Shown one piece after another: positions 43,974 through 56,548 of a DNA stretch of 64,000 bases. The notes beneath the pieces were generated by a model. It ran no database searches. It was given only the letters and a program-made list of their open reading frames with translations, and was not told the origin of the DNA. A program made the position numbers and the translations under genes. Position 1 is the stretch's first letter. Each line of letters opens with the position of its first letter. Source of the DNA: Cichorium intybus (taxonomy: Eukaryota > Streptophyta > Magnoliopsida > Asterales > Asteraceae); assembly GCA_023525715.1 (NCBI GenBank), contig CM042012.1, forward strand, positions 52,714,504 to 52,778,503, given 5' to 3'.

Positions 43974-45060
43974 GGTTGATTTTGGTATTGTTAGCTGTAA
44001 GGATGAAATTGTCATATTGTTAAAGTTAATTAAGTTCCACTTAGTCAAGTACAACATTAGTTATAGAGTCTTAATTTGGTTAAGTTGTTATGAGGGATTC
44101 CCATAAGTGAATATACTATGCATGAGTGTTAATGAATACGAATTTGACATGACTTATTAGGTGGTGATCAAGTTGTCGGTGGTCAAGACAAGGGCAAGGA
44201 GGCTTTGGGAACTTAGATACCTCCCTTCTAGTACGAGGTGAGTAACATGTGGATTTTATGAGTACATAGCCAATAGTTTTTATAAATATTGTTTTGGTCA
44301 AAATATTTTAAGAGAAAAGATTTTCTTAAAATGTTTTATGCAAAAAGCTTTATGTTTTCTATATAATGAAAGATAATGTTGTTATGACTAATTTGTAATG
44401 AATTGATATTGATAATTTGAAATATGAACTAAATGAAACAAATGAGAAAGACGTCCGGACAAGGATCTCACCCTAGTGAGGGGAGGTCAAAAGACACTAC
44501 TGGGATGGTACCTCCCGTCGCGAAGTAGTTGTCTCAGCACGCCCTTATGGATAGATTTGTTCTATTCCATGAAGGGAAAGGGAACTAGCACGCGCTCACG
44601 GATAGATTAGTTCTATTCCGGGGAGGGAAAGGGATACGGGGAAACCCGTATAAAGCCAATTAATAAACAAATAATCATGAATTGCAATTGGTCTATGTTT
44701 TAAGAAAGTTTTTGCATTATGTTTCATTATGACAAAATTGTTTGATGGTTTGTTTTGAGTTAAAATTATTTGGGTCTAAAACCCATGTTGCTCACGAGAC
44801 TTTATGTCTCACGTATATTTGTTTGTTTTTTTTAAATGCTATGTACTCAGGTGACGGAGATTAAGTACTTGAAGACTTTAGAAGATTTGAAGCATTTCTT
44901 TTGGGATACTTTTAGTAGTAGCTTTTCCATGGTGATGTATTAGACTTGTAATACCCCAACATGACAATATTTTGTAATTATGTTCAAAGTTTTTGTTAAA
45001 CCCACGTTTTGTATATCTAAATTGGGTTTAAAATGTATATGTTGGTAATGGGGTGTTACA
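43968..45060 (+). repeat. Tekay-type 5' LTR, 5'-truncated (unit 1)
   Basis: 1093 bp matching 61031-62123 of the full 3' LTR, ending GGTAATGGGGTGTTACA. The first 1438 bp of the LTR are missing and the edge abuts the Athila gag start, where the two share AGACAT. About 13 differences from the 3' LTR by eye. Confidence 0.85.
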
Positions 45061-45064
45061 AATT

Positions 45065-45077
45065 TGGTATCAGAGCC
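45065..45077 (+). promoter_or_regulatory. Primer-binding site (unit 1)
   Basis: TGGTATCAGAGCC four bases after the LTR. Confidence 0.85.
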
Positions 45078-45240
45078 ATGGTTTAAGCGAATTAGGTTGG
45101 AAATCCATCCTAGGCTTAAACTATTAAGGTAGGAATTAGGTATGCCTTAGGAATTTGGAGGTATGCTTACATTATAAGATCATAGTTGTAAGTTAGGATT
45201 TATAGGTCTAGATGAAACTTATACTAGGGAGATTACTTAG

Positions 45241-45770
45241 GGAGATAACATGCTACCGTTTTCGTTATTAAATGAAAATAATGTGTATTAAACAAAAATT
45301 CCATTTATCTTATATTGTAAATGGAAGGAGGTGGTCAAGATCCTCCAGTTGACGGGCAGGAAGCAAGTCACACTTCTTCTCATGGAAGTGTACCCGTCAA
45401 TAACGTGGTTAATGCAGGAATTAAACCGAACCCGCAACCTCCACAACAACCCGTAACACTCGAAGCGATTCAAAACCTCATTAATAATTTGAGGAATGAA
45501 ATGAAGGAGATAACATGCTACCGTTTTCGTTATTAAATGAAAATAATGTGTATTAAACAAAAATTCCATTTATCTTATATAGTAAATGGTAGGAGGTGGT
45601 TAAGATCCTCCAGTTGACGGGCAGGAAGCAAGTCACACTTCTTCTCATGGAAGTGTACCCGTCAATAACGTGGTTAATGCAGGAATTAAACCGAACCCGC
45701 AACCTCCACAACAACCCGTAACACTCGAAGCGATTCAAAACCTCATTAATAATTTGAGGAATGAAATGAA
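45241..45770 (+). repeat. 265-bp tandem duplication over gag start (unit 1)
   Basis: 45241-45505 recurs as 45506-45770, bounded by GGAG. The first copy opens gag with MEGGGQDPPVDGQ and runs into the repeat and stops at 45536. The second has ATGGTAGG and then TAA, so full-length gag cannot start at its normal ATG. Confidence 0.85.
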
Positions 45771-47235
45771 GGAGGATGTTAATCAGATAATCGATAATCG
45801 GCTTGGAGAGCAACACACCCATTCCTCACAAGATGTTTCATGGAAGCCGATGAGTGGAGAATCTTCAAAGGAAGATGGAAGCGTGGGATCGGAACCTAAA
45901 AAGAGGTGTTCTTTTAAGTCTTTTCTTGCATGCAAACCCACTGAATATCTCGGTAGTTTCAAACCGAAGGTCACAATAAGGTGGATCCGAGAAACCGAGC
46001 AGGTCTTAGAGGTTAGCAAATGTCATGAAAACGATAAAGTGTACTATGCTTCTCGTCTTCTAAAAGATGACGCGTTGGTTTGGTGGAACACATTGTATGA
46101 AACTCTAGGGAAGAATGTGGTGTACAAGTGGTCATGGGACGAGTTCACTTCACGTCTGAAGAACAAGTTTTGTCCTGTGCGGGATATAGAGAAGCTTCAA
46201 GAAGACTTTATAACTTTAAAGAAGGGTAACTCATCCGTTGATGAGTCTACAAAGAAAATCTGTGATATGTTACCATTCGTGGGAGAATCTTACCCTACTG
46301 CTCGTTCACGAATTAACCGATACGCTAGGGGCTTACCGTCGGAATATGAACTTGAGGTTAAGAGAGCCGAAACACTTGATGATGCAATTATTGCGGCTCG
46401 AAATGTGGAAGACGTGGGAAAAAGACGGGCGTTGGAAAGGCAAGCTTTTGGTGACAAACGCAAGTTTAGCGGAGGTGGAGGTGGCTCGAATAAAAAGGGC
46501 AAGTCCGGTTTTAATCAATCAAGGCAAGGAAGCGCAAAGAAGTGTGATAAGTGTGGAAAGGATCATACGGGGGATTGCCGAACCGGATCTGGAGCATGTT
46601 ATAATTGTGGTCGATATGGTCACAAATCGAAAGAATGTAAGATGAAGCCGGTGAGTGAAGTTGAATGTTATTCATGTCATGAGAAGGGCCATTATAGTTT
46701 TGATTGTCCGAAGAAGGGTGGAGAAACGCTCATGTCCACGGCTCAGAAGAAGGCGGAGCCACAAAAGGTGAAGTCTCGTGCCTTTCAACTTACTCGAGAG
46801 GAAGCGAAAGAAACACATGATGTGGTCTCAGGTATATTACTTGTCAACTCGTTACCTGCATACTGTTTATTCGATTCTGGTGCTTCGTATTCATTTGTGT
46901 CTCATGACTTTGGACTCAAACTCAATGTACCCCTAGAATCGTTAGATACGTTATATGAAGTGGAGATAGCGAGTGGTAAATTTGTGGAGGTACGACATAT
47001 GTACCGAAATTGCGAACTCAGTATAGACGATAGGAAATTTTCATTGAATCTTCTTCCAATTGGGATAAAATCTTTCGATATTGTGATTGGCATGGATTGG
47101 CTTGGGGCGAATGATGCAAAAATTTCTTGTGGGAAGAAGATCGTGTCGATTAGGATTTCTGATGGGAGTAAAGTGTATGTTTATGGTGATAAGCGCAACC
47201 ATGTACCTAGTCTCATTAGTGCAGTTAAGACTTGA
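45321..47235 (+). pseudogene. Tekay-type gag-protease (unit 1)
   Basis: Structural gag and aspartic protease of a Ty3/gypsy chromovirus-like element. The open part runs from 45670 (MVNAGIKPNPQPPQQP) for 521 residues. The gag core has LVWWNTLYE and YKWSWDEFTSRLKNKFCPV. Three zinc knuckles follow: CDKCGKDHTGDC, CYNCGRYGHKSKEC and CYSCHEKGHYSFDC. The protease has the active site LFDSGASYSFVSH and the later DIVIGMDWLGAN. The normal start at 45321 is disconnected by the 265-bp duplication. The frame ends at TGA 47233-47235, and the polymerase continues in the same frame after it. Confidence 0.85.
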
Positions 47236-48231
47236 AAATGTCTTTCAAAAGGGTGTTGTTCCTTTCTCGCTTACGTTATGACTAATGAAAAAGAAAAGAA
47301 ATCTATTCATGACATTGAAGTGGTGCGTAATTACCCGGAAGTGTTTCCCGACGACCTACCCGGTTTGCCGCCCGAAAGGCAAGTCGAATTTCGTATCGAT
47401 CTTATTCCGGGGGCAACTCCTATTGCTCGTGCTCCGTATCGCCTAGCCCCGACCGAAATGCGCGAGTTAATGTCTCAGTTGCAAGAATTTCTTGATAAGG
47501 GTTTTATTAGGCCAAGTTCCTCTCCGTGGGGTGCACCAGTATTATTTGTCAAAAAGAAGGATGGTTCGATGCGCATGTGTATCGACTATCGAGAGCTTAA
47601 TAAGATTACCATTAAAAATCGTTACCCGTTACCTAGAATAGATTATCTTTTTGACCAGCTGCAAGGTGCCGATTACTTCTCAAAAATAGATCTGCGGTCC
47701 GGATATCACCAGGTTCGAGTGAAAGACTGTGATATTGAGAAGACAGCCTTTCGCACCCGATATGGTCATTATGAATTTCTTGTAATGCCATTCGGACTTA
47801 CAAATGCTCCTACTATCTTTATGGATTTGATGAATCGAGTTTTCAAACCATTCCTTGATGATTTCATCATCGTTTTCATCGATGATATCCTCATTTATTC
47901 GAAGAATGAGGAAGATCATAAGCATCATCTCCAAATGATTCTAGAAGTGTTGAAGAAAGAACAATTATACGCGAAGTTTTCTAAGTGCGAATTCTGGTTA
48001 AGGGAAGTGCAATTCCTTGGTCATGTGGTCTCTACGCAAGGTATTAAAGTACATCCAACAAAAGTGGAAGCGGTAATGAAATGGGAGGCTCCAACGAGTC
48101 CTACAGAAGTAAGAAGTTTTCTTGGACTCGTCGGGTATTATCGAAGGTTCGTTCAAGATTTCTCTCGTATTGTGGTACCACTCACAAAGCTAACTAGAAA
48201 TGTGGCATCCCCATCGACCCAAGTGCGGTGA
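47236..48231 (+). pseudogene. Tekay-type reverse transcriptase, truncated and fused to Athila sequence (unit 1)
   Basis: In frame with gag-protease after one TGA. It has the RT N-terminal PDDLPGLPPERQVEF, then PVLFVKKKDGSMRMCIDYRE, a mutated RIDYLFDQLQ (unit 2 has RIDDLFDQLQ), SGYHQVRV, MPFGLTNAP and the catalytic FIDDILIYSKN. At 48200 it breaks off in the connection region (PLTKLTR) and reads into reversed Athila sequence for ten residues (NVASPSTQVR) before a stop. RNase H and integrase are missing. This is the visible scar of the tandem duplication. Confidence 0.85.
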
Positions 48232-48397
48232 AGAAATGGCTCGATCTCAGCGCAAAGCCCGGCATCCCTCAAAATATCTCGGTCGATAATCGTCGCCTCG
48301 AGAACCCGGAGACCCGTAAGTGCATCCCTCCTCTGTGTATACTCAATCGAACTCTTCGGACCCTCGGGAAACTGGAGAAAGGGTGGTCAAGTCTGAA
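48201..48397 (-). pseudogene. ATHILA ORF fragment (unit 2)
   Basis: Duplicate of 38888-39084, covering the part up to WVDGDAT. The rest of the ORF is replaced by reverse transcriptase sequence at the junction. Confidence 0.6.
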
Positions 48398-49120
48398 AGA
48401 CACCTGCACAAAAGAAAAATAGCCACAATTTTTTTTTTTTTGCAATTTTAGTCCTTATCCTCTCCACCGCACCGCGGCGCGGCCCAAGAACCAGGGCGCG
48501 GCGCGGCGAGCGTCTGTTATGAGATCCAAACCCCATCTCACTGATTTCCGCCTGTTAACTCGATCCAAACACACTACAAGGTAGCCTAAGCACCGACTAA
48601 CCCCTCTAGGGTGATTATTTGGCAAACAAAACACCCTACAAGCCAACATTGTCGATTTCTAGTTTTTTTATTTTTTTGAGAAATCAACCAAATTCATAGC
48701 CTAATCGCTAGTTCTAACAAGTAAAAACTAGTTAAAATGACATACCTCGATCGCGGGAATGAAATGAACGAGAAAAATGCAAGGAAAACGTTGGTCTATC
48801 GGAGCTCTGAGGCGCGGCGTGTGTTTGTGTATGAATAGTGAATGCGATGTACCTTTTTAACGAAGGAAACCGACCGATCGATTCCCACGTCGTGGGAAAG
48901 GCGTGACCGCGGCGCGCGTGTTCCCAAATCAACCCCTGCGCATCGGGTTGGTTTTCGATCCCGCGGCGCGTAAATCGCCTGACCACGGCGCGGTCTTCAA
49001 AAATTCAATTTTTCTTCATAATGACCCCACACTTGCCTTGGACCAATAACACCTGCAATGACAATGATAATACCTTCCTAATTACTCCTAAGAAATACAG
49101 TACCTACCTATAAATGATGG
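48398..49120 (-). other. Athila spacer (unit 2)
   Basis: Duplicate of 39085-39807 with CGCGGCGCG patches, a few base changes and a shorter T-run. No gene. Confidence 0.5.
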
Positions 49121-49972
49121 TAGGGGTGAGCAACGGGCGGTTTTGCGGTTTCGCGGGTTAGGCGGTTCGGGTTAGGCGGTTTGGGGATGAAGGCCAAACC
49201 GACCGTAAACTGAACCGCTTAAAAGCGGGTTAAACGGTTTGCGGTTTGGGCGGGTACGGTTTGGGCGGGTACGGTTTGGTTTAAACCATTTAAGCAAAAA
49301 CTCACTTTAAGTCATATTATTAGTTCATTTTGTATCTAACATTTAAAAAGTAAAGATCCAATAAAATTTTACAAAGGTGCCATGAATTCTACATAAATTT
49401 TCATTTATGACAAAAAAAAAAGAGATTGTTTATAACTAAATCAAATGGTTATGAATTTGGAACGAATAATATTAAATTTAAAACGTGCCCAAAAGAAAAT
49501 TGTATAATATTCATGTGCAATAAAACTTAACAAGTCAAGTATATATATGAATAAATGGATAGTAGTATTTGACTGTAAACGTTGTTTAATGTGATTGACT
49601 TTAGTCAAATACGTCAATGCTTCTCGCAAGAACAAAATGAAGTAAAATTGTATAATATTCATGTGCAATAAAACTTGGAGTATGTATTCGCTTAAGCCTT
49701 GCGTAACCTAATTTCACTGTAAAATGGAGTAAAAGGTTTAAATCAATATATCAATTATTAATATATTTTATATATATTTAATATATAACTTTTAATCGGT
49801 TTTCGGGCGGGGCCCGTTTAATTTTTTCCAAACCGCAAACCGAACCGTAAACCGCTTAAGCAACCCGCTTAACCCGTTAACCAAACCGTAAACCGTTTAA
49901 CCCGAAACCGTAAACCGTATAAGGTTCGGTTCGAACGGTTTCGCGGTTTAATTCGAATAACGCTCACCCCTA
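49121..49972. mobile_element. hAT-type MITE (unit 2)
   Basis: Duplicate of 39808-40658 with TAGGGGTGAGC ends and AATGATGG flanks (49113-49120, 49973-49980). One base longer in an A-run. Confidence 0.9.
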
Positions 49973-50038
49973 AATGATGGGTTGCCTCCCAACAAGCGCT
50001 AAGTTTAACGTCTTCAGCCAGACGGATTATTCCTGCTC

Positions 50039-53000
50039 CTACTCTTCTTGGTTTTCTGGTGGCATCATCTTGTAGTCTGGTGCGAAATTGTGGACCATCA
50101 TTGACAGTAATGAAGTCAACTGTGTCATTCTATCACTAACCTGGCTAATCCATTGGTGCTGCGCTTTCAGAAGTTGAAAGACCTTTGCTTCCCTATCCCT
50201 CGCATCCTTCTCATATTGCTGATGTCTTGTCTCCAGCATTTTCATCATATCCAGCAGTTGTTCCTTGTCAATGGTGAACAACGGATGCTCTTTTGTTTCC
50301 TTCAAAATTTCTTCTTTTCCGCCTTCTCCTGTTCGGGTCCATATATTTCCTTTGTCTCTGATCCCTGGTTCCATCAGCATACTGTTGCTCCAATACTTGT
50401 CATCGTACCCTTGAGGTAGAGATATGGGACTTCCAAACATATTTAACCTTCGTTTCCTTGACCCAAAGAAGATATCCAAGTCCCCCGTTTTGCAATCAAC
50501 AACGTCGCCGGCTGTAGCCAAAAATGGACGTCCTAGTATTAGTGCAGGCGCGTCCTCCTGACTCTCGTATTCCATAACTAAGAAGTCTACTGGATAGAAG
50601 AAATCCCCAACTTTCACTATGACATTGGTCAACTTACCACGGGATACTTTGGTTGACTGATCAGCCAGTTGTAATACTGTCTTTGCCGGCTCTAACTCCT
50701 CATTCTTCTATTTATCATACAAATCTCCCGGTAGCACATTCACGCTTGCCTCCAAATCCAGCAAGGTATTCCTAATGACCACATCTCCTACCGTGGCAGT
50801 AATCAGTGGCGATCCAGGATCCCTCTCCTTTTTGGGTAGCATTCCCAACAATGCCTCACTAGCCTTGATTGTCAACCTCACAGTGTCCGGTATGGGAGTC
50901 TTGCTTTTTCCATTTTTCTCACACATTTCCTAAAGAATTCTTGTATCCTCAGGAGCGTTCTTAAGCTCATCCCACAAGGGTTGGTTCATTGATGGCACAG
51001 TTGATTTGTTTGGCACTTCCTGCTTTTTCTTTTACTTCTTACCCTTCTTCCTTTGTTTAATTCCAACTATTATTGGCTGCTCCTCTTCTCGGACATCCTT
51101 GTCCTTCTTTAGTTGAGGTTCCTTCTCAACTTGAATTTCCTTTTCCTCTTTTTCAACTTCAACTCTTTCGACTTCAACATCTTCATCTTTCTTGCTTTCA
51201 CTTTCATCCTTATCTTGATTTTTTCTATTTGGACCCTCAATTTCACTTTCATGACCTAGAAAATCTTCCATGGTCACCTTCCTCCATTCTGACTCGACAA
51301 CATTGACATGCTCCTTTCCTGCTCGCTGAGTATGGTTCGGGTTGATTTCTGTGGTGCTAGGCAGATTACCACTATCTCTCTTTCGTTGATCCTCAGCCAT
51401 CTGAGCGATCTGCCTTTCCATGTTGGCGATGGCTTTTGCATTGGCCTGAGACTGCTGTTGCATGCTGTTGAACATCTCGTACATCTTTGCAGTCAAATCT
51501 TCCTGAGTTCCTGGGGCATTGTTATTGCTGGCATTAGTTGGCCCCCTGTTGTTGTTGTTACTGCTCCCACTTGCATTGCCATTGTTGTTTGCTGGTTGAT
51601 ATTGCCTAGACTGACTAGATGATTGGCCCTGATAATTGTTCTGCCTTGGATTGTTGAAATTTTGCTGACCCTGGTTGTATGGTCTATAAGGTTGTCTATT
51701 ATTGTATTGACCTTGACCCTGACCATAAACCTGATTTGCCTCTTGTGTTCTCTGCCCTCCCAAGCCTCCTTATTGTTGAGTCTGAGGTCCGTTCTGTAGA
51801 GTAGACATCAGTCTATCAGATTTCTTTTTTAGCTCGCTTATTTCCTTCTTAACCTCTTTCCTCTAGTCTGCATCAGCTCCCACTGCTGCAGCTGTATCTA
51901 CCGTCTTTCTAGTAGAGAAATTCGCCTTGGATCCATTGCTCAATTGCTCCAAAAATTGCCAAGCCTCATCAGGATCCATCATCATGATAGTACCACTGGA
52001 TGATGCGTTGATCATTGCGTGATTCGTCTCACTCGCCCCTTCAAAGAATTGCCTGACCAACTGCCACTTCGGAATATCGTGATGAGGGCACGACCTCATC
52101 AACTCCTTCAGACGATTTAAAGCTTCGTGAAAAGCTTCTCCAGGCTTTTGTTGTAAATTCTGGATGGCTCTCCTAATCTCTGTCGTCTTACTCGCCGGAT
52201 AGAACTCTTGCAAGAATTTAGCTTTAAGTTGGTCCCATGTAGTGATACTATTAGATGGAAGAGACGTGAACCAATAATTGGCCTAGTCTTTCAAAGTGAA
52301 CGGGAACAACCTTAACCTAAAAATATTCTTATTCGTGTTCCTAGGGGTATTGGTATTTTCTATCGCCATGAACTCATATAAGTGATTGTATGGAAGTACT
52401 CAAAAAGATGTTCCTAGGGGTATTGGTATTTTCTTTCGCCATGAACTCATACAAGTGATTGTAGTGATACTATTAGATGGAAGAGACGTGAACCAATACT
52501 TGGCCTTGTCTTTCAAAGTGAACGGGAACAACCTTAACCTAAAAATATTCTTATTCGTGTTCCTAGGGGTATTGGTATTTTCTATCGCCATGAACTCATA
52601 CAAGTGATTGTATGGATCATCCTGTTTATATCCCCTAAATTCAGGCAATATTCCTAAGAGTTGTGGTCTAATTTCTATATGACTGTCTACATCATCAGGA
52701 ATATAAATGGGCGATGAATCATCGTACTCCCGCGGTTGGAAGTGCGATGCAACCGACTGCCCTCTCGGTTGTGAAAAGTACAAAGGTTGAATAGGATTAC
52801 CGTGAAAATAATGACCATTATACCCTTGCTGACCTTGCGGTGGTTGTTGCTGTGGTGCTCTTCGTGGAGGTCCCCGACCTCGGTTCCATTGTTGCTGCGG
52901 TTGTTACTAATGCGGAACCCATCCTTCTTCCTCATCCTCATAACTCTGTTCAACCTCCTGGTACTGGTGCTGCTTCTTTAGAGGTTGTGGTTGATATGGT

Positions 53001-53287
53001 TGTTGTGTTATGGGTTGAAAAGTGGCTTGTGGTTTAAAGATTAATGGTGGTTGTAAGGGTTGTGATTGTGGTTGAGAAATGGTAGTGTGCTGTATAGTCA
53101 CTGGGGTGCCATCACGGGTCGGCGCTCCCCAAGACATAGCAGATGTGAAAGGGTTTGTAGATTGTGGTTGAAATGGTGGAACAGAAGGCGGAGTGCATGA
53201 TGGTATTGGTGCAGGGGCTGAAACTGCACCACCAGTAGCACTCGTGCTCCCAAACTGAAATTCTGAAATAGGGGGAACAAAAGACAT
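50039..53287 (-). pseudogene. Athila-like gag-protease (unit 2)
   Basis: Duplicate of 40725-43973 with its own pattern of damage. Two positions that are stops in unit 1 are open here: near 41968, so the frame 51032-51763 is continuous for 243 residues, and near 42483. One position that is open in unit 1 is a stop here (before EMCEKNGKSK, near 50930). DLEAS and the coiled-coil tail are unchanged. The internal gag duplication is at 52242-52616. Confidence 0.7.
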
Positions 53288-54373
53288 GGTTGATTTTGGT
53301 ATTGTTAGCTGTAAGGATGAAATTGTCATATTGTTAAAGTTAATTAAGTTCCACTTAGTCAAGTACAACATTAGTTATAGAGTCTTAACTTGGTTAAGTT
53401 GTTATGAGGGATTCAAATAAGTGAATATACTATGCATGAGTGTTAATGAATACGAATTTGACATGACTTATTAGGTGGTGATCAAGTTGTCGGTGGTCAA
53501 GACAAGGGCAAGGAGGCTTTGGGAACTTAGATACCTCCCTTCTAGTACGAGGTGAGTAACATGTGGATTTTATGAGTACATAGCCAATAGTTTTTATAAA
53601 TATTGTTTTGGTCAAAATATTTTAAGAGAAAAGATTTTCTTAAAATGTTTTATGCAAAAAGCTTTATGTTTTCTATATAATGAAAGATAATGTTGTTATG
53701 ACTAATTTGTAATGAATTGATATTGATAATTTGAAATATGAACTAAATGAAACAAATGAGAAAGACGTCCGGACAAGGATCTCACCCTAGTGAGGGGAGG
53801 TCAAAAGACACTACTGGGATGATACCTCCCGTCGCGAAGTAGTTGTCTCAGCACGCCCTTATGGATAGATTTGTTCTATTTCATGAAGGGAAAGGGAACT
53901 AGCACGCGCTCACGGATAGATTAGTTCTATTCCGGGGAGGGAAAGGGATACGGGGAAACCCGTATAAAGCCAATTAATAAACAAATAATCATGAATTGCA
54001 ATTGGTCTATGTTTTAAGAAAGTTTTTGCATTATGTTTGATTATGACAAAATTGTTTGATGGTTTGTTTTGAGTTAAAATTATTTGGGTCTAAAACCCAT
54101 GTTGCTCACGAGACTTTATGTCTCACGTATATTTGTTTGTTTTTTTAAATGCTATGTACTCAGGTGACGGAGATTAAGTACTTGAAGACTTTAGAAGATT
54201 TGAAGCATTTCTTTTGGGATACTTTTAGTAGTAGCTTTTCCATGGTGATGTATTAGACTTGTAATACCCCAACATGACAATATTTTGTAATTATGTTCAA
54301 AGTTTTTGTTAAACCCACGTTTTGTATATCTAAATTGGGTTTAAAATGTATATGTTGGTAATGGGGTGTTACA
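53282..54373 (+). repeat. Tekay-type 5' LTR, 5'-truncated (unit 2)
   Basis: Duplicate of 43968-45060 with the same truncation and one T fewer. Confidence 0.85.
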
Positions 54374-54377
54374 AATT

Positions 54378-54390
54378 TGGTATCAGAGCC
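54378..54390 (+). promoter_or_regulatory. Primer-binding site (unit 2)
   Basis: TGGTATCAGAGCC. Confidence 0.85.
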
Positions 54391-54553
54391 ATGGTTTAAG
54401 CGAATTAGGTTGGAAATCCATCCTAGGCTTAAACTATTAAGGTAGGAATTAGGTATGCCTTAGGAATTTGTAGGTATGCTTACATTATAAGATCATAGTT
54501 GTAAGTTAGGATTTATAGGTCTAGATGAAACTTATACTAGGGAGATTACTTAG

Positions 54554-55083
54554 GGAGATAACATGCTACCGTTTTCGTTATTAAATGAAAATAATGTGTA
54601 TTAAACAAAAATTCCATTTATCTTATATTGTAAATGGAAGGAGGTGGTCAAGATCCTCCAGTTGACGGGCAGGAAGCAAGTCACACTTCTTCTCATGGAA
54701 GTGTACCCGTCAATAACGTGGTTAATGCAGGAATTAAACCGAACCAGCAACCTCCACAACAACCCATAACACTCGAAGCGATTCAAAACCTCATTAATAA
54801 TTTGAGGAATGAAATGAAGGAGATAACATGCTACCGTTTTCGTTATTAAATGAAAATAATGTGTATTAAACAAAAATTCCATTTATCTTATATAGTAAAT
54901 GGTAGGAGGTGGTTAAGATCCTCCAGTTGACGGGCAGGAAGCAAGTCACACTTCTTCTCATGGAAGTGTACCCGTCAATAACGTGGTTAATGCAGGAATT
55001 AAACCGAACCCGCAACCTCCACAACAACCCGTAACACTCGAAGCGATTCAAAACCTCATTAATAATTTGAGGAATGAAATGAA
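54554..55083 (+). repeat. 265-bp tandem duplication over gag start (unit 2)
   Basis: Same structure as 45241-45770, so it predates the 9.3-kb duplication. Confidence 0.85.
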
Positions 55084-56548
55084 GAAGGATGTTAATCAGA
55101 TAATCGATAATCGGCTTGGAGAGCAACACACCCATTCCTCACAAGATGTTTCATGGAAGCCGATGAGTGGAGAATCTTCAAAGGAAGATGGAAGCGTGGG
55201 ATCGGAACCTAAAAAGAGGTGTTCTTTTAAGTCTTTTCTTGCATGCAAACCCACTGAATATCTCGGTAGTTTCAAACCGAAGGTCACAATAAGGTGGATC
55301 CGAGAAACCGAGCAGGTCTTAGAGGTTAGCAAATGTCATGAAAACGATAAAGTGTACAATGCTTCTCGTCTTCTAAAAGATAACGCGTTGGTTTGGTGGA
55401 ACACATTGTATGAAACTCTAGGGAAGAATGTGGTGTACAAGTGGTCATGGGACGAGTTCACTTCACGTCTGAAGAACAAGTTTTGTCCTGTGCGGGATAT
55501 AGAGAAGCTTCAAGAAGACTTTATAACTTTAAAGAAGGGTAACTCATCCGTTGATGAGTCTACAAAGAAAATCTGTGATATGTTACCATTCGTGGGAGAA
55601 TCTTACCCTACTGCTCGTTCACGAATTAACCGATACGCTAGGGGCTTACCGTCGGAATATGAACTTGAGGTTAAGAGAGCCGAAACACTTGATGATGCAA
55701 TTATTGCGGCTCGAAATGTGGAAGACGTGGGAAAAAGACGGGCGTTGGAAAGGCAAGCTTTTGGTGACAAACGCAAGTTTAGCGGAGGTGGAGGTGGCTC
55801 GAATAAAAAGGGCAAGTCCGGTTTTAATCAATCAAGGCAAGGAAGCGCAAAGAAGTGTGATAAGTGTGGAAAGGATCATACGGGGGATTGCCGAACCGGA
55901 TCTGGAGCATGTTATAATTGTGGTCGATATGGTCACAAATCGAAAGAATGTAAGATGAAGCCGGTAAGTGAAGTTGAATGTTATTCATGTCATGAGAAGG
56001 GCCATTATAGTTTTGATTGTCCGAAGAAGGGTGGAGAAACGCTCATGTCCACGGCTCAGAAGAAGGCGGAGCCACAAAAGGTGAAGTCTCGTGCCTTTCA
56101 ACTTACTCGAGAGGAAGCGAAAGAAACACATGATGTGGTCTCAGGTATATTACTTGTCAACTCGTTACCTGCATACTGTTTATTCGATTCTGGTGCTTCG
56201 TATTCATTTGTGTCTCATGACTTTGGACTCAAACTCAATGTACCCCTAGAATCGTTAGATACGTTATATGAAGTGGAGATAGCGAGTGGTAAATTTGTGG
56301 AGGTACGACATATGTACCGAAATTGCGAACTCAGTATAGACGATAGGAAATTTTCATTGAATCTTCTTCCAATTGGGATAAAATCTTTCGATATTGTGAT
56401 TGGCATGGATTGGCTTGGGGCGAATGATGCAAAAATTTCTTGTGGGAAGAAGATCGTGTCGATTAGGATTTCTGATGGGAGTAAAGTGTATGTTTATGGT
56501 GATAAGCGCAACCATGTACCTAGTCTCATTAGTGCAGTTAAGACTTGA
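54634..56548 (+). pseudogene. Tekay-type gag-protease (unit 2)
   Basis: Same domains as unit 1: gag core, three CCHC knuckles and protease DSGAS, with 521 open residues from 54983. Substitutions relative to unit 1 include KVYNASRLLKDN (unit 1 has KVYYASRLLKDD). The start is disconnected by the 265-bp duplication and the frame ends at TGA 56546-56548, with polymerase in the same frame beyond. Confidence 0.85.

Larger units (their letters stand above)
38888..48200. repeat. 9313-bp tandem duplication, unit 1
   Basis: Starts inside the ATHILA ORF and ends inside the Tekay reverse transcriptase. Unit 2 (48201-57513) follows directly in the same orientation. About 40 differences were noticed by eye, including single-base changes and homopolymer length changes. 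The breakpoints share AAA: TGTAAA before unit 1, CTAGAAA at the end of each unit. Confidence 0.92.
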
